Assembly: GCA_014802535.1 (NCBI GenBank)
Contig: JAAVCC010000009.1
Location: forward strand, 17,320-81,319
DNA from: Bacteroides sp.
GTDB taxonomy: Bacteria > Bacteroidota > Bacteroidia > Bacteroidales > Muribaculaceae
Reading direction: 5' to 3'
DNA length: 64,000 bases
In this document: positions 15,254 to 25,105 of the stretch, one piece after another
Layout: each line of letters starts with the position of its first letter
Numbering within the stretch: the stretch's first letter is position 1
Program-made: the position numbers and the translations under genes
The notes under the pieces: generated by a model
Database searches by the model: none
Told to the model about the DNA's origin: nothing
Seen by the model: only the letters and a program-made list of their open reading frames with translations

Positions 15254-17461
15254 ATGTCCGAAATTTATCTGAACGAAACCGAGGCAGCTCTCCTACCCCA
15301 ATTATATGCCGAAGTGGTCAGACACAACCGAAATATCATTTCAGCCGACGATATTTGCCGACTGAGAACAGCCATTGCCAAATCAATCGAAGATGGACAT
15401 TATCAACGCGACAAGTATGGAATCAATCCATTGATACATAACCTGCAAACAATGCAAGCGCTCGCCCAATCTCTCAGTCCCGACCGCGAGATGGGCATTG
15501 CAATAATGCTACGCACAATTGTTGCATCAGGAGAAAATTCTATTGAAAAGATTTCAGAAGATTGGGGTGATGACATTGCCCACATTGTCAACGGATTAAT
15601 AAAAGTTTCTTCATTATACAGTCATCGCGCTGCAGTTGAAAGTGATAATTTCAGACGCCTCTTAATGACGTTTGCCGACGACATAAGGGTTATAATTCTG
15701 ATGATTGTCGACCGTCTTGTTCTTATGAGACGCATAAACCATCATCCCGACGAACAATTTGTTCACGACGTGGCTTATGAAGCAAACTATCTATATGCGC
15801 CTTTGGCCCATCGTCTCGGTCTTTATTATATCAAGTCTCAACTTGAAGATATGTCGCTAAAATACAGCAATCGTGAAATTTATAACGAGATTGCCGGAAA
15901 ACTCAACGAGACCAAAGCTGCACGAGATGAATATATAGCCCAATTCATTGCCCCGGTAAAAGAAAAACTGACTGCTGCCGGATTGAATTTTGACATAAAA
16001 GGTCGCACCAAATCGATCTACTCGATTTGGAACAAGATGAAAAAACAGCATAACGACATTGAGCAAATTTACGACCTTTTTGCAATTCGCATCATAATCG
16101 ATACCCCTCCCGAACGAGAAAAATCTGATTGCTGGTTTGCCTACTCGGTAATCACAGATATGTACACGCCCAATACATCGCGACTGAAAGATTGGATTTC
16201 AATACCTAAAAGCAACGGTTATGAATCACTCCACATAACAGTCAACGGACCAAGTAACCGATGGGTTGAGGTACAAATCAGAACACGTCGCATGGATCTT
16301 GTCGCTGAAAAAGGTTTGGCGGCTCATTGGCGTTATAAAGGCATCAAGAGTGAAAGCAATCTTGATAACTGGATGAATAATATCCGTGACATTCTTGAAG
16401 CAGCCGAAACCGGACCACTTCAGCTAATCAAAAACTTCAAAATGGATATTTATTCAAAAGAAGTTTTTGTTTTCACCCCCAAGGGAGACCTATACAAACT
16501 GCCCAACGGTGCATCTCTTCTCGATTTCGCATTTCATATTCACTCAAAACTCGGATGTATCTGCACAGGCGGAAAAGTCAATGGTAAAAATCAAAAAATA
16601 AACTATCGACTTCAAAGCGGCGATACAGTTGAGATATTAACATCATCACAGCAGTCACCAAAACTTGACTGGCTTAACTTTGTTGTTACGTCGAAAGCCC
16701 GCAACAAAATAAAACAGGCTATCAACGAGCGTAGCAATCGTGATTCAGAGCTTGCCCGCGAGCTATTGCAACGTCGTTTCAAAAATCGCAAGATTGAGAT
16801 TGACGAGGCAATCATGATGAAACTGATAAAAAAGCTCGGCTATAAAACCGTAACACAGTTCTATAGTGCAGTCAATGCCGGCGAACTTTCACCTGCCGAC
16901 ATCATAGATCGTTATCTTGAACTGAAATCGGCATCTGAAACTCAGATAAATCCAACGGTTTCTGCCGACGAGTTTGAGCTGCAATCTGATGAAACAAAGA
17001 CCTCATCATCAGACATTTTATATATCGGCTCAAACGAGGTCAAAGGTATGAACTATCGTTTTGCCAAATGCTGTAATCCTATTTTTGGCGACAAAGTATT
17101 TGGCTTTATATCATCAGAAGGTGTTGTCAAAATCCATCGTGCCGACTGTCCGAACGCACGTCATATTCACGAGCGTTATCCCTATCGTCTCATACCGGTC
17201 AAATGGTCGGGGAAAATTGGTGAACAGTTTGGAGCGACACTTCGCATTGTCGGTAATGACGACATTGGCATTGTCACAAATATAACCTCAATAATCAATC
17301 GCGAAAAATCTATTTCGTTACGCTCAATCGCCATAGATTCTAACGACGGGCTCTTCCAAGGGCATCTCGTTGTCGGACTTACCGATACAGGCGCTCTAAA
17401 TAATCTGATAAAAAAAATAAAAACTATAAAAGGAGTAAAAGATGTTCAACGTCAAAACTAA
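15254..17461 (+). CDS. relA: RelA-type (p)ppGpp synthetase with degenerate hydrolase domain
   Basis: A 735-residue long RSH protein. The N-terminal HD-hydrolase region (about 20-200) keeps His62 but has MLRT (85-88) where active enzymes have LLHD, lacks the following ED pair, and reads VDRLVLMR instead of ADRLHNMR, so hydrolysis should be lost. The synthetase domain (about 245-365) is intact: GRTKSIYSIWNKM, RLKD (310-313), IPKSNGYESLH and VEVQIRT. TGS (about 392-455), a Cys zinc-finger region (CCNPIF...HRADCPNA) and a C-terminal ACT domain follow. It should make the alarmone in response to ribosome stalling, with a separate SpoT expected elsewhere in the genome. Confidence 0.93.
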   Translation: MSEIYLNETEAALLPQLYAEVVRHNRNIISADDICRLRTAIAKSIEDGHYQRDKYGINPLIHNLQTMQALAQSLSPDREMGIAIMLRTIVASGENSIEKISEDWGDDIAHIVNGLIKVSSLYSHRAAVESDNFRRLLMTFADDIRVIILMIVDRLVLMRRINHHPDEQFVHDVAYEANYLYAPLAHRLGLYYIKSQLEDMSLKYSNREIYNEIAGKLNETKAARDEYIAQFIAPVKEKLTAAGLNFDIKGRTKSIYSIWNKMKKQHNDIEQIYDLFAIRIIIDTPPEREKSDCWFAYSVITDMYTPNTSRLKDWISIPKSNGYESLHITVNGPSNRWVEVQIRTRRMDLVAEKGLAAHWRYKGIKSESNLDNWMNNIRDILEAAETGPLQLIKNFKMDIYSKEVFVFTPKGDLYKLPNGASLLDFAFHIHSKLGCICTGGKVNGKNQKINYRLQSGDTVEILTSSQQSPKLDWLNFVVTSKARNKIKQAINERSNRDSELARELLQRRFKNRKIEIDEAIMMKLIKKLGYKTVTQFYSAVNAGELSPADIIDRYLELKSASETQINPTVSADEFELQSDETKTSSSDILYIGSNEVKGMNYRFAKCCNPIFGDKVFGFISSEGVVKIHRADCPNARHIHERYPYRLIPVKWSGKIGEQFGATLRIVGNDDIGIVTNITSIINREKSISLRSIAIDSNDGLFQGHLVVGLTDTGALNNLIKKIKTIKGVKDVQRQN

Positions 17462-18287
17462 TTTCTTCACTTTAGCTACCATGTGTGTGGCTTCACTTTC
17501 TTTTGTTTCATGCAAATCTGATTCGGCTATTGCAGCCGACAAACTTGTTGATAATGCACAGGCTCTCATTAATCAAGGAAATGCAGCTCAAGCAATTTTA
17601 ACTCTCGATTCATTGAACACCCTCTATCCCGGCGAAATCGAAGCCGGTCGTCGCGCACTCTCAATCCGTCCTAAAGCAATTGAACTTCTCACAATTGCTG
17701 AAATCCAGACCACCGACAGCCTTATAGCTATATATTCAATAGAAAATCAGCAATATATAAATTCAATACAAAAAATCGACAACAAAGAGTTGCTCGAACC
17801 TTATTTTGTTTCTAAATCGGGATATGACCCATCGTTCATGAATTCAACCGGAATTCAATCACGAGTTGACAATATCGGTCAGTTCTATATTATGTCATCT
17901 GTTAACGGCACCCAACTCCACCACAATTCCATAACAATTAAATCAAACGCAGGTGAAGTCTCGACCGAAGCTGTTCCTGCCGACAGTGACTCAAACTTTG
18001 AAGTGGATGCTGCCGAACTGGTAACATATTCTCCACAAAGTTGTGACACCATAGGTTATTTCCTTTCTCAAAATCCCGAAGCGACATATACGGTCATATT
18101 CAATGGAGCTAACGGAAAAAATATTTCACGCAAACTGACTCCCGCTCAGGTAAAAGGCATTATTGACGCATGGAAATATTCTCGTTCAATTGTACAGGCG
18201 CGCGACTTGGCGGCCCGCAAACAAATGCTCGATCAGCGTCTTCAAATAGCCCGCGACCAAATAGCCCGTACATCAAAAGAGAAATAA
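17442..18287 (+). CDS. Hypothetical lipoprotein
   Basis: A 281-residue protein with a signal peptide and lipobox-like SLSFVSC (Cys at about residue 24). It has an early helical, Ala-rich, TPR-like stretch, a beta-rich middle and a Lys/Arg/Gln-rich coiled C terminus. The start overlaps relA by 20 bp and has a good Shine-Dalgarno (AGGAG) 7 bp upstream, unusual for these bacteria, so it is translationally coupled to relA. I do not recognise the family. Confidence 0.8.
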   Translation: MFNVKTNFFTLATMCVASLSFVSCKSDSAIAADKLVDNAQALINQGNAAQAILTLDSLNTLYPGEIEAGRRALSIRPKAIELLTIAEIQTTDSLIAIYSIENQQYINSIQKIDNKELLEPYFVSKSGYDPSFMNSTGIQSRVDNIGQFYIMSSVNGTQLHHNSITIKSNAGEVSTEAVPADSDSNFEVDAAELVTYSPQSCDTIGYFLSQNPEATYTVIFNGANGKNISRKLTPAQVKGIIDAWKYSRSIVQARDLAARKQMLDQRLQIARDQIARTSKEK

Positions 18288-18288
18288 A

Positions 18289-18319
18289 TTGGATTTTAGT
18301 TTAATTTCAATTATCTTTG
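18289..18319 (+). promoter_or_regulatory. Promoter for the DUF1599-DoxX-malQ unit
   Basis: TTGG at 18289-18292 and TATCTTTG at 18312-18319 are separated by 19 bp, a good Bacteroidota -33/-7 pair, 35 bp before the ATG at 18355. Confidence 0.65.
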
Positions 18320-18354
18320 CAGTTGAAACCACTATGTGAATACCATAATACAAA

Positions 18355-18897
18355 ATGAAAGAAAATACAATAGAACAATTTGATAAGGCAATCAAAATTT
18401 GCCGCGATATTTATGTAAAGAAACTCAAAGATTACGGAGCATCTTGGCGCATTATGCGTCCGAGCTCGATTACCGACCAGATATTTATCAAAGCTACACG
18501 TATCCGTACTCTTGAAACAACCGGAAATGCAATGGTTGATGAAGGCATTTTGCCCGAATTTATTGCTATTGTAAACTATGGTATCATAGGACTCATTCAA
18601 CTTAATCTCGGATTCAGCGACAAAAAAGACTTGTCGGTCGAAAAGGCTGTCGAGGAATATGACAAGGAGATGGACAAGACCCGTACCTTGATGATTGCCA
18701 AAAACCACGACTACAACGAAGCTTGGCGACTGATGAGAGTTACATCTTATACCGACATGATTCTTACCAAACTTCAACGAACAAAAGAAATTGAGAAGAA
18801 TGACGGTCATACCGAGATTTCAGAAGGTATTGATGCCAACTATATGGATATGGTCAACTACGCCATATTTGCCATCATAAAATTAACAGCTGAATAA
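18355..18897 (+). CDS. DUF1599 (nucleotide-modification-associated domain 1) protein with two repeats
   Basis: A 180-residue protein made of two copies of the same domain (about 1-90 and 95-180). Each copy has the same run: KLKDYGASWRIMRPSS.TDQIFIKATRI then IAIVNYGIIGLIQLN in the first; KNHDYNEAWRLMRVTSYTDMILTKLQR then MDMVNYAIFAIIKLT in the second. The family is widespread in Bacteroidota housekeeping loci and its role is unknown. The next gene, a DoxX-domain protein, starts 1 bp after its stop, as in Bacteroides. Confidence 0.9.
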   Translation: MKENTIEQFDKAIKICRDIYVKKLKDYGASWRIMRPSSITDQIFIKATRIRTLETTGNAMVDEGILPEFIAIVNYGIIGLIQLNLGFSDKKDLSVEKAVEEYDKEMDKTRTLMIAKNHDYNEAWRLMRVTSYTDMILTKLQRTKEIEKNDGHTEISEGIDANYMDMVNYAIFAIIKLTAE

Positions 18898-18898
18898 T

Positions 18899-20173
18899 AT
18901 GGAACTGACGGCAAGACAGCGTTACAAATTTTTGATGTTTGCAGTCCTGGCATTTCGTGTTCTTGCCGGTGGTCTATTTATTTTTTCAGGATTTGTCAAA
19001 GCTATTGACCTTTGGGGATTTGTCTATAAAATAGAAGAATATTTTGCCCTTATCAACTTTGTTGCCCCACGTTCGGTTTCACTGGCACTATCTCTAATCG
19101 TTGCCGGATTTGAATTTGTTGGAGGGGTACTTCTTCTATCAGGTTCATACCGGCGTTGGAGTGTGATATTGATGACTGCTCTGATGGCAGGTTTTGACAT
19201 TCTAACATTATATCTCTGGATTGCCGACCCTATACCCGACTGCGGATGTTTTGGTGACGCATGGGTTTTGTCTAACGGTGCAACATTCTTTAAAAATGTA
19301 ATTTTGACAGCCATGCTGGTGTTCCTTCTTTTCTATAACAAGAAGGTCAGATATGCGCTGTTCAAACCGGCAGTTCAATGGATAGCGACTGTTGCCTCGG
19401 TATTTTATATCGTTAGTGTTGCAATGGTGTGCTATAACGTTCAACCTCAGATTGATTTCAGACCCTATCCTGTTGGCCGACAACTTGTAGCACAATCTGA
19501 TGACATTGAAAATGTAAAATATATCTATACCGACGGTAAAACTCAAAAAACATTCAGTGCCGACAATCTGCCCGACGAAGGCTGGGAATTTGTATCGGTT
19601 GTCGAGAGCGACAATAGTTCTCAAAAACACAATGATATTTTCTCAGTATATGACGGAGACGAAGATGTTTCAGACATCGTGTTTGACAACTCGCCCCGCC
19701 ATTTTTTAATTGTTATTCCCGAGCTGAATCGTGCCGATATATCTTTTTCTTACTTCTTAAACAATCTATACAGATTATGTAAGAAAAATAATATCAAATT
19801 CACCGCACTTATTGCGACCGACGAAGCAGGTTTAAATCGATGGCGCGACTTGTCGCTTGCTTCATATGACTGTTACACTGCCGAGGATACATCGCTGAAA
19901 GAACTTTCGCGCGGAAATATGTCACTCGTATATCTTGAAAACGGCATCATAAAATGGAAATCGACAGTTTCATCGGTGTATGATACAGATATCGAAAAAC
20001 TCGAGAAGAAACATGGAACCGACTTTACCATGAAAATGATTCCGACTCCGATATCAATCAAACGTATGACTTTCTGGTATATTATTGTTCTGGCTATATT
20101 GACTATGTCAAAAGCAATAATTACCTTGATTTATAGACTAAAAGAAAAAAGAATTAAAACCAAAAATAACTGA
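18899..20173 (+). CDS. DoxX-domain membrane protein (BT_3928-like)
   Basis: A 424-residue protein. The N-terminal half has four to five helices with DoxX/MauE features (FRVLAGGLFIFSGFVKAIDLWGF and DCGCFGDAW between helices). The second half is a soluble, probably periplasmic region with a thioredoxin-like alternation of strands and helices (about 245-365) and a final helix near 385-410. The order DUF1599-DoxX is conserved in Bacteroidota. A redox or quinone-linked role is likely for the DoxX half but not shown by the sequence. Confidence 0.85.
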   Translation: MELTARQRYKFLMFAVLAFRVLAGGLFIFSGFVKAIDLWGFVYKIEEYFALINFVAPRSVSLALSLIVAGFEFVGGVLLLSGSYRRWSVILMTALMAGFDILTLYLWIADPIPDCGCFGDAWVLSNGATFFKNVILTAMLVFLLFYNKKVRYALFKPAVQWIATVASVFYIVSVAMVCYNVQPQIDFRPYPVGRQLVAQSDDIENVKYIYTDGKTQKTFSADNLPDEGWEFVSVVESDNSSQKHNDIFSVYDGDEDVSDIVFDNSPRHFLIVIPELNRADISFSYFLNNLYRLCKKNNIKFTALIATDEAGLNRWRDLSLASYDCYTAEDTSLKELSRGNMSLVYLENGIIKWKSTVSSVYDTDIEKLEKKHGTDFTMKMIPTPISIKRMTFWYIIVLAILTMSKAIITLIYRLKEKRIKTKNN

Positions 20174-20187
20174 AATTACATATCAAC

Positions 20188-22860
20188 ATGAAACTTACCT
20201 TTAATATTGATTACCATACAAACTGGGGCGAATCGCTTTATGTAGTCGGTAACTCTAAATTTCTCGGAGCCGGCGACATTCATAAGGGTGTGAAAATGAC
20301 TCTTGAGGGCAACAGCAACTGGACTGTTACCATTAATGCTCCATCATCTGATTTTGACTATAACTACGCTGTAATAAACGATAACGGATTTGTAATCAAT
20401 GAGTGGGGACACTCTCGCCACTTCATTCCGTCAAAAGGCGTAACCGAATATATGCTTGTTGATAAATGGCAAGATATGCCCGCCGACAAGCCATACTACT
20501 CTTCGGCAATTTCCGACTGTTTGAATAACAGATCAAAACGTGATACGCGACCCGCTCCCGCCTCCGGACTTGTCACCATTAAAGTTGATGCACCGATGGT
20601 CTCGCCCGACTCTGTCCTGGCAATTTGCGGCGACAATGAGGCTCTCGGCAATTGGAATCCAAACAAAGCAGTCGTGATGAGCGATGCCGATTTTCCAACA
20701 TGGAGCGTCAATTTGACACCTGCGGCATTTCGTAATTACGCTAATTTTAAATTTATTATCCTGAAGAAAAAGACAGGCGAAGTTGTAGCCTGGGAAGGTG
20801 GAGACAACCTTGTAATCACTTTGCCCGAGACCACGACAAAAACAGCTACTGTTGTTTCGGGTTTGAGATTTAACAACCCGATGACCCCGTGGCGAGGTGC
20901 CGGTGTGGCAATCCCCGTTTTCTCAATCAGAAGTAATGACGACTTTGGAGTCGGTGACTTTATAGACCTGAAAAAAATGGTTGACTGGGCGGCATTGACG
21001 GGTCAGAACTTTATACAGATTCTACCCATCAACGACACGACCATGACCCACTCATGGACCGACTCATATCCATATAACGCCAACTCTACATTTGCGCTAC
21101 ATCCTATGTATCTGAGAGTTGACCTTTTGGGTAAACTTGCCGATGCCGACCGACAAAAATATTACGACGACTTGCGACGTGAACTCAATGCACTCCCTAC
21201 CGTCGATTACGAACGTGTCAACAATGCCAAGACAGCTTATACACGTGAAATATTCGCTCAAGACGGAGCCGCTACACTCAAATCAAAATCGTTCAAACAA
21301 TTTGTTGAACGAAACAAAGAATGGCTCACACCTTATGCTGCATTCTGTGTTCTCCGTGACATGAACGGAACTCCCGACTTCAACCAATGGGGAGCATACT
21401 CAAAATATTCACCCGATGCTATCGAATCATTTGTCGATTCTCATAAAGACGAAATAAATTTTGTCTATTATCAGCAGTATCATCTCGATGCCCAAATGAA
21501 AGAAGTGCGTAAATATGCTACTTCTCATCATGTTGCAATCAAGGGCGACATTCCAATCGGTATCTCGCGAACAAGTGTTGATGCTTGGATTTCGCCCAAA
21601 CTATTCAATATGAACTCTCAGGCAGGCGCTCCGCCTGATGATTTTTCGGTTCTCGGTCAAAACTGGGGATTCCCCACCTACAACTGGGAAGAGATGAATC
21701 GCGACGGCTTTGCATGGTGGAAAGCTCGTTTTAGAAAAATGAGCGAATATTTTGACGCCTATCGTATCGACCACGTTCTCGGATTTTTCAGAATATGGCA
21801 AATACCGATGGATGCCGTTCACGGTCTTCTCGGTGTGTTCAGCCCCGCACTCCCCTTCACTCCCGATGAACTTCGTAACAATTACGATTTCTGGATTAAC
21901 GTTGACCTTCAAACCCGACCATATATTGCCGACTGGTTTATCGGTGACTTCTTTGGCGAATATACCGACGAAGTCAAACATACGTTCCTTAATTCAATTG
22001 GAGACGGTCGATATGAATTAAAACCCAAATTCTCGACCCAACGTAAAGTTGTTGAATATTTCGGGTCAATCGAAAAGAACGATAAAAATACACGCATTTG
22101 TGAAGCACTTCTTGGCTTGATTGACAACGTTCTGTTTATCGAAGACCCCGAAGAAAAAGGTAAATATCATCCTCGTATCTCAGCACACTACACCTATATA
22201 TATCGTTCACTCAACGATTACGAAAAATGGTGTTTTGATCGCCTATACAACGATTTCTACTACCATCGTCACAACGATTTCTGGTATGGCAAAGCGATGT
22301 GGAAACTCCCTCCGCTCATCGAGGCGACAGATATGTTGACATGTGCCGAAGACCTCGGTATGATACCCGATTGCGTTCCGGCAGTCATGAATAAACTCGA
22401 AATTCTCACCCTCGACATTCAGCGTATGCCCAAAGACCCCAAAGCCGAATTTGGCAATACATGGGCATATCCCTATTATTCGGTTTGCACAACCTCTACT
22501 CACGATATGGGCGGAATACGTCAATGGTGGGAAGAAGATCGTGAGAAAACACAACATTTCTATAATAACGTATTGCACGAACATGGAGATGCGCCATATT
22601 ATGCCGAGCCTTGGATTTGCGAACGCATTGTCGATCTTCACCTCAAATCGCCGTCGATGCTTTGTATCCTCCCGTTGGCCGATTGGCTGTCAATCAGCGG
22701 AGATATACGCCGTTCCGATCCACATGACGAGCAAATTAATGTGCCGGCAAACTCTCGTCACTATTGGCGCTACCGCATGCATTTGACAATTGAGCAACTC
22801 ATTGACAATAAAAAATATAACGATCAAATAACAGCCATGATTAAACAGTCGGGACGTTAA
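20188..22860 (+). CDS. malQ: 4-alpha-glucanotransferase (GH77) with two N-terminal CBM20 domains
   Basis: An 890-residue amylomaltase that transfers alpha-1,4-glucan segments in starch/glycogen/maltodextrin metabolism. Two starch-binding CBM20 domains come first (about 1-105 and 125-225; both have the LGxWNP-type core, seen as ALGNWNPNKAV in the second). The GH77 catalytic domain follows, with YRIDHVLGFFRIW (nucleophile Asp region), AEDLGMIPDCVP and the late STHDMGGIRQWW. There is no signal peptide, so it is cytosolic. The long form with CBM20s is the plant DPE2-like type usual in Bacteroidota. A hairpin overlaps its stop codon. Confidence 0.95.
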   Translation: MKLTFNIDYHTNWGESLYVVGNSKFLGAGDIHKGVKMTLEGNSNWTVTINAPSSDFDYNYAVINDNGFVINEWGHSRHFIPSKGVTEYMLVDKWQDMPADKPYYSSAISDCLNNRSKRDTRPAPASGLVTIKVDAPMVSPDSVLAICGDNEALGNWNPNKAVVMSDADFPTWSVNLTPAAFRNYANFKFIILKKKTGEVVAWEGGDNLVITLPETTTKTATVVSGLRFNNPMTPWRGAGVAIPVFSIRSNDDFGVGDFIDLKKMVDWAALTGQNFIQILPINDTTMTHSWTDSYPYNANSTFALHPMYLRVDLLGKLADADRQKYYDDLRRELNALPTVDYERVNNAKTAYTREIFAQDGAATLKSKSFKQFVERNKEWLTPYAAFCVLRDMNGTPDFNQWGAYSKYSPDAIESFVDSHKDEINFVYYQQYHLDAQMKEVRKYATSHHVAIKGDIPIGISRTSVDAWISPKLFNMNSQAGAPPDDFSVLGQNWGFPTYNWEEMNRDGFAWWKARFRKMSEYFDAYRIDHVLGFFRIWQIPMDAVHGLLGVFSPALPFTPDELRNNYDFWINVDLQTRPYIADWFIGDFFGEYTDEVKHTFLNSIGDGRYELKPKFSTQRKVVEYFGSIEKNDKNTRICEALLGLIDNVLFIEDPEEKGKYHPRISAHYTYIYRSLNDYEKWCFDRLYNDFYYHRHNDFWYGKAMWKLPPLIEATDMLTCAEDLGMIPDCVPAVMNKLEILTLDIQRMPKDPKAEFGNTWAYPYYSVCTTSTHDMGGIRQWWEEDREKTQHFYNNVLHEHGDAPYYAEPWICERIVDLHLKSPSMLCILPLADWLSISGDIRRSDPHDEQINVPANSRHYWRYRMHLTIEQLIDNKKYNDQITAMIKQSGR

Positions 22861-22872
22861 GTCCTGACTGTT
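22844..22872 (+). terminator. Hairpin spanning the malQ stop codon
   Basis: A 12-bp stem (AACAGTCGGGAC with GTCCTGACTGTT, one G-U pair) and a 5-base loop containing the TAA stop. There is only a weak T tract downstream (TGTTTTA), so it may attenuate rather than fully end transcription into the AraC gene. Confidence 0.5.
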
Positions 22873-22906
22873 GTCAACTGTTTTATTCCACGATATAGCC
22901 CCCGAA

Positions 22907-23782
22907 ATGCCGTCAAATATCTCACCTAACGCCTGGAATATAGATAAAACGAGTAATAGCACTACACGAATGGTTGTCATTGATTCGTTTGACTCCCTGT
23001 CAGCGATAACAAAACCGATTACAAACGACGCGATCTGGTCGGTAGTGACAATAACCGGCTCTCTTACACTTCAAATTGATGGTAAATCGCTCATCATGAC
23101 TCCGTCAACATTGATGGTGCTTGCTCCCGGGCATCTTATCAGCGACTTCTATGTAAGTGACGACTTCTCGGGCTTTGCAATCAATTCAACCCTAAACAAT
23201 CTTGAAGCATTTTTGCCCGTAATGTCTCGTGTTTTGCTTTGTTACAAAGTGTTTTGGGGAAATCCCGTCATACAGATTGACAAAGACGAACTTGAAGATC
23301 AGCTGCTCTATCACAAGCTGCTCAAGAAAAAGACATCAGAAAAAAACACATTGGCATATTCAGAACTCGTGGTTGACAATATATGCCGTGCTATCATTTT
23401 TGAAACACTCAATCTTTATATAAAGCGACTTGACACAGCCGAAAAATCTACCAAGTCAACACGCTCCGAACAATTATTCTACCACTTCATAATGATGGTG
23501 GAAAATCGCTTTAAAAAGACCCGTGTCTTGAACGATTATGCCGATGCGATGTGCATTTCACCCAAACACCTCTCGGCTCTCGTAAAAGAAGTTAGCGGTC
23601 GAACAGCCGGCTCATGGATTGACTCCTATGTTATTGCCGAGGCAAAACGCCTTTTAAGTTCAACGAAAATGTCAATTCTTGAAATCTCTGAAGAACTCAA
23701 TTTTGCCAATCAATCATTCTTTGGCAAATATTTCAAACATATAACCGGGCTGTCTCCCTCTCAATTTAGAAACAACCTATAA
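22907..23782 (+). CDS. AraC family transcriptional regulator
   Basis: About 291 residues from the ATG at 22907; a longer frame would need a TTG at 22871. The N-terminal half is a cupin-type sensor domain (SLTLQIDGKSLIMTPSTLMVLAPGH). The C-terminal 100 residues are a double helix-turn-helix: YADAMCISPKHLSALVKEVSG and the second unit ending ISEELNFANQSFFGKYFKHITGLSPSQFR, the AraC signature. The ligand is unknown. It lies 46 bp after malQ and might control sugar-use genes, but no target site was recognised. Confidence 0.9.
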   Translation: MPSNISPNAWNIDKTSNSTTRMVVIDSFDSLSAITKPITNDAIWSVVTITGSLTLQIDGKSLIMTPSTLMVLAPGHLISDFYVSDDFSGFAINSTLNNLEAFLPVMSRVLLCYKVFWGNPVIQIDKDELEDQLLYHKLLKKKTSEKNTLAYSELVVDNICRAIIFETLNLYIKRLDTAEKSTKSTRSEQLFYHFIMMVENRFKKTRVLNDYADAMCISPKHLSALVKEVSGRTAGSWIDSYVIAEAKRLLSSTKMSILEISEELNFANQSFFGKYFKHITGLSPSQFRNNL

Positions 23783-23816
23783 ATTCTATTTGACCTATAA
23801 GACATATTAGTCATAC

Positions 23817-23856
23817 AAAAAATAAGGAGCCTGATTTCTCAAGCTCCTTATTTTTT
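23817..23856. terminator. Bidirectional terminator
   Basis: Perfect arms AAAAAATAAGGAGC (23817-23830) and GCTCCTTATTTTTT (23843-23856) with a 12-base loop, between the convergent araC-family and pepC genes. Confidence 0.92.
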
Positions 23857-23872
23857 TATTGAATGACTATCT

Positions 23873-25072
23873 TTAGAGTTTCATTTTCTTAGCGATAGCG
23901 GCAGGGATTGCATCACGATGAACAAGAATATCCATAGTTTTTGCAAGGAAGTAAGGTTCTGAAACATAGAAGTAACCACCATAAACCTGATTGGTGTCCC
24001 ATGAGTTTTTAACCTTATAATAATTGTTGCCGTTCTGGTCAACCGCACGACCTACGATAACCATACCATGGTCGTCGGTAGTTTCCTGACGGTCAAACAT
24101 ATCTTGACGTGATTCTTGAGTAACAACGATTTCTTCAGTCGGACCGTTGATTTCGTTCTGAAGTTTCTGACGTTCGGTTTTGCTCATCTTCACCCAACGG
24201 GCAAGCTCGCTACCGGTCATATCTTCCTCTGTTTTAACTTTAGGAATAAGTGCATAACCATCATTATACTTGAATCCGGGTTCGCTTACGTCAGCAGCCC
24301 AAACTACAGTATAACCCTTGTCGATTGCATTGTCAACCATAGCTTTCATCTCTTCCATAGGAACGTTGTATGAAGGAGCCCAAAGCCAGTTGTCGGCAAC
24401 CTCAACGGGGAATTGAGTGTAGAAAGGATGATGGGTAAACGAAGTCACCGAGATGTAATCGGGAACATTAAGTTTGAGAGATTCGGCATATGTTTTGGGA
24501 GTATAAGTTTTGCCGTCAACAACAAATGTTTCGGGAACTTTACCGAGATATGCGTCAAGAATACTTTCAAAACCCTCTTTCCACGCTGTAGAAAGACGTT
24601 TGTTGGGATTTTTTACAATTGCATCAAGATATGCTTTCAAAGCAGCTGCCATTTCATAATGGGCATGTTTGTCTTCACCATAGTTGAGACCACCGTAAAC
24701 TTCTTCAGGTACAGCACCATAATTTTCCCAAACATAAGGTACATCCAATGCGCTGCCACCCTGAGCAAAATTGATATGACCACCGGTGCGGACATATTTA
24801 TCTGCTTTATCAATATAGCACTGACGAACAGTGAACATTTCAGAAAGATCTAACGGTTTACCACCTTTGCGGATAATTTCATCCTCAAAAAATGAAGTAC
24901 CGGCAAAACACCAGCATGTACCGCTCTTATTTTGATTTTTAACTGAAGTAGTAGGGAATACTTTCACATCAGTGAAAGCGAAACCTTTGATTGTATCGGG
25001 AGCTGTTTTGGTCTGTGCCGATACACCAACAATAGAAGCCAGAGCCAAAGCTCCTGCAAGAAGATGTTTCAT
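23873..25072 (-). CDS. pepC: Exported C1B cysteine peptidase (aminopeptidase C/bleomycin hydrolase type)
   Basis: A 399-residue papain-fold aminopeptidase. The triad is visible: QNKSGTCWCFAG (Gln47, catalytic Cys53), DDHGMVIVG (His) and VKNSWD (Asn). It has a cleavable signal peptide (1-19, ending VSAQ), so unlike classical PepC it acts in the envelope; this secreted form is common in Bacteroidales. An insertion around residues 285-320 precedes the His motif. It is flanked by its own promoter element and a shared terminator, hence monocistronic. Confidence 0.92.
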   Translation of the reverse strand: MKHLLAGALALASIVGVSAQTKTAPDTIKGFAFTDVKVFPTTSVKNQNKSGTCWCFAGTSFFEDEIIRKGGKPLDLSEMFTVRQCYIDKADKYVRTGGHINFAQGGSALDVPYVWENYGAVPEEVYGGLNYGEDKHAHYEMAAALKAYLDAIVKNPNKRLSTAWKEGFESILDAYLGKVPETFVVDGKTYTPKTYAESLKLNVPDYISVTSFTHHPFYTQFPVEVADNWLWAPSYNVPMEEMKAMVDNAIDKGYTVVWAADVSEPGFKYNDGYALIPKVKTEEDMTGSELARWVKMSKTERQKLQNEINGPTEEIVVTQESRQDMFDRQETTDDHGMVIVGRAVDQNGNNYYKVKNSWDTNQVYGGYFYVSEPYFLAKTMDILVHRDAIPAAIAKKMKL

Positions 25073-25105
25073 GATAAATTTGTTTATTAATTATTTTTGT
25101 TTTGG

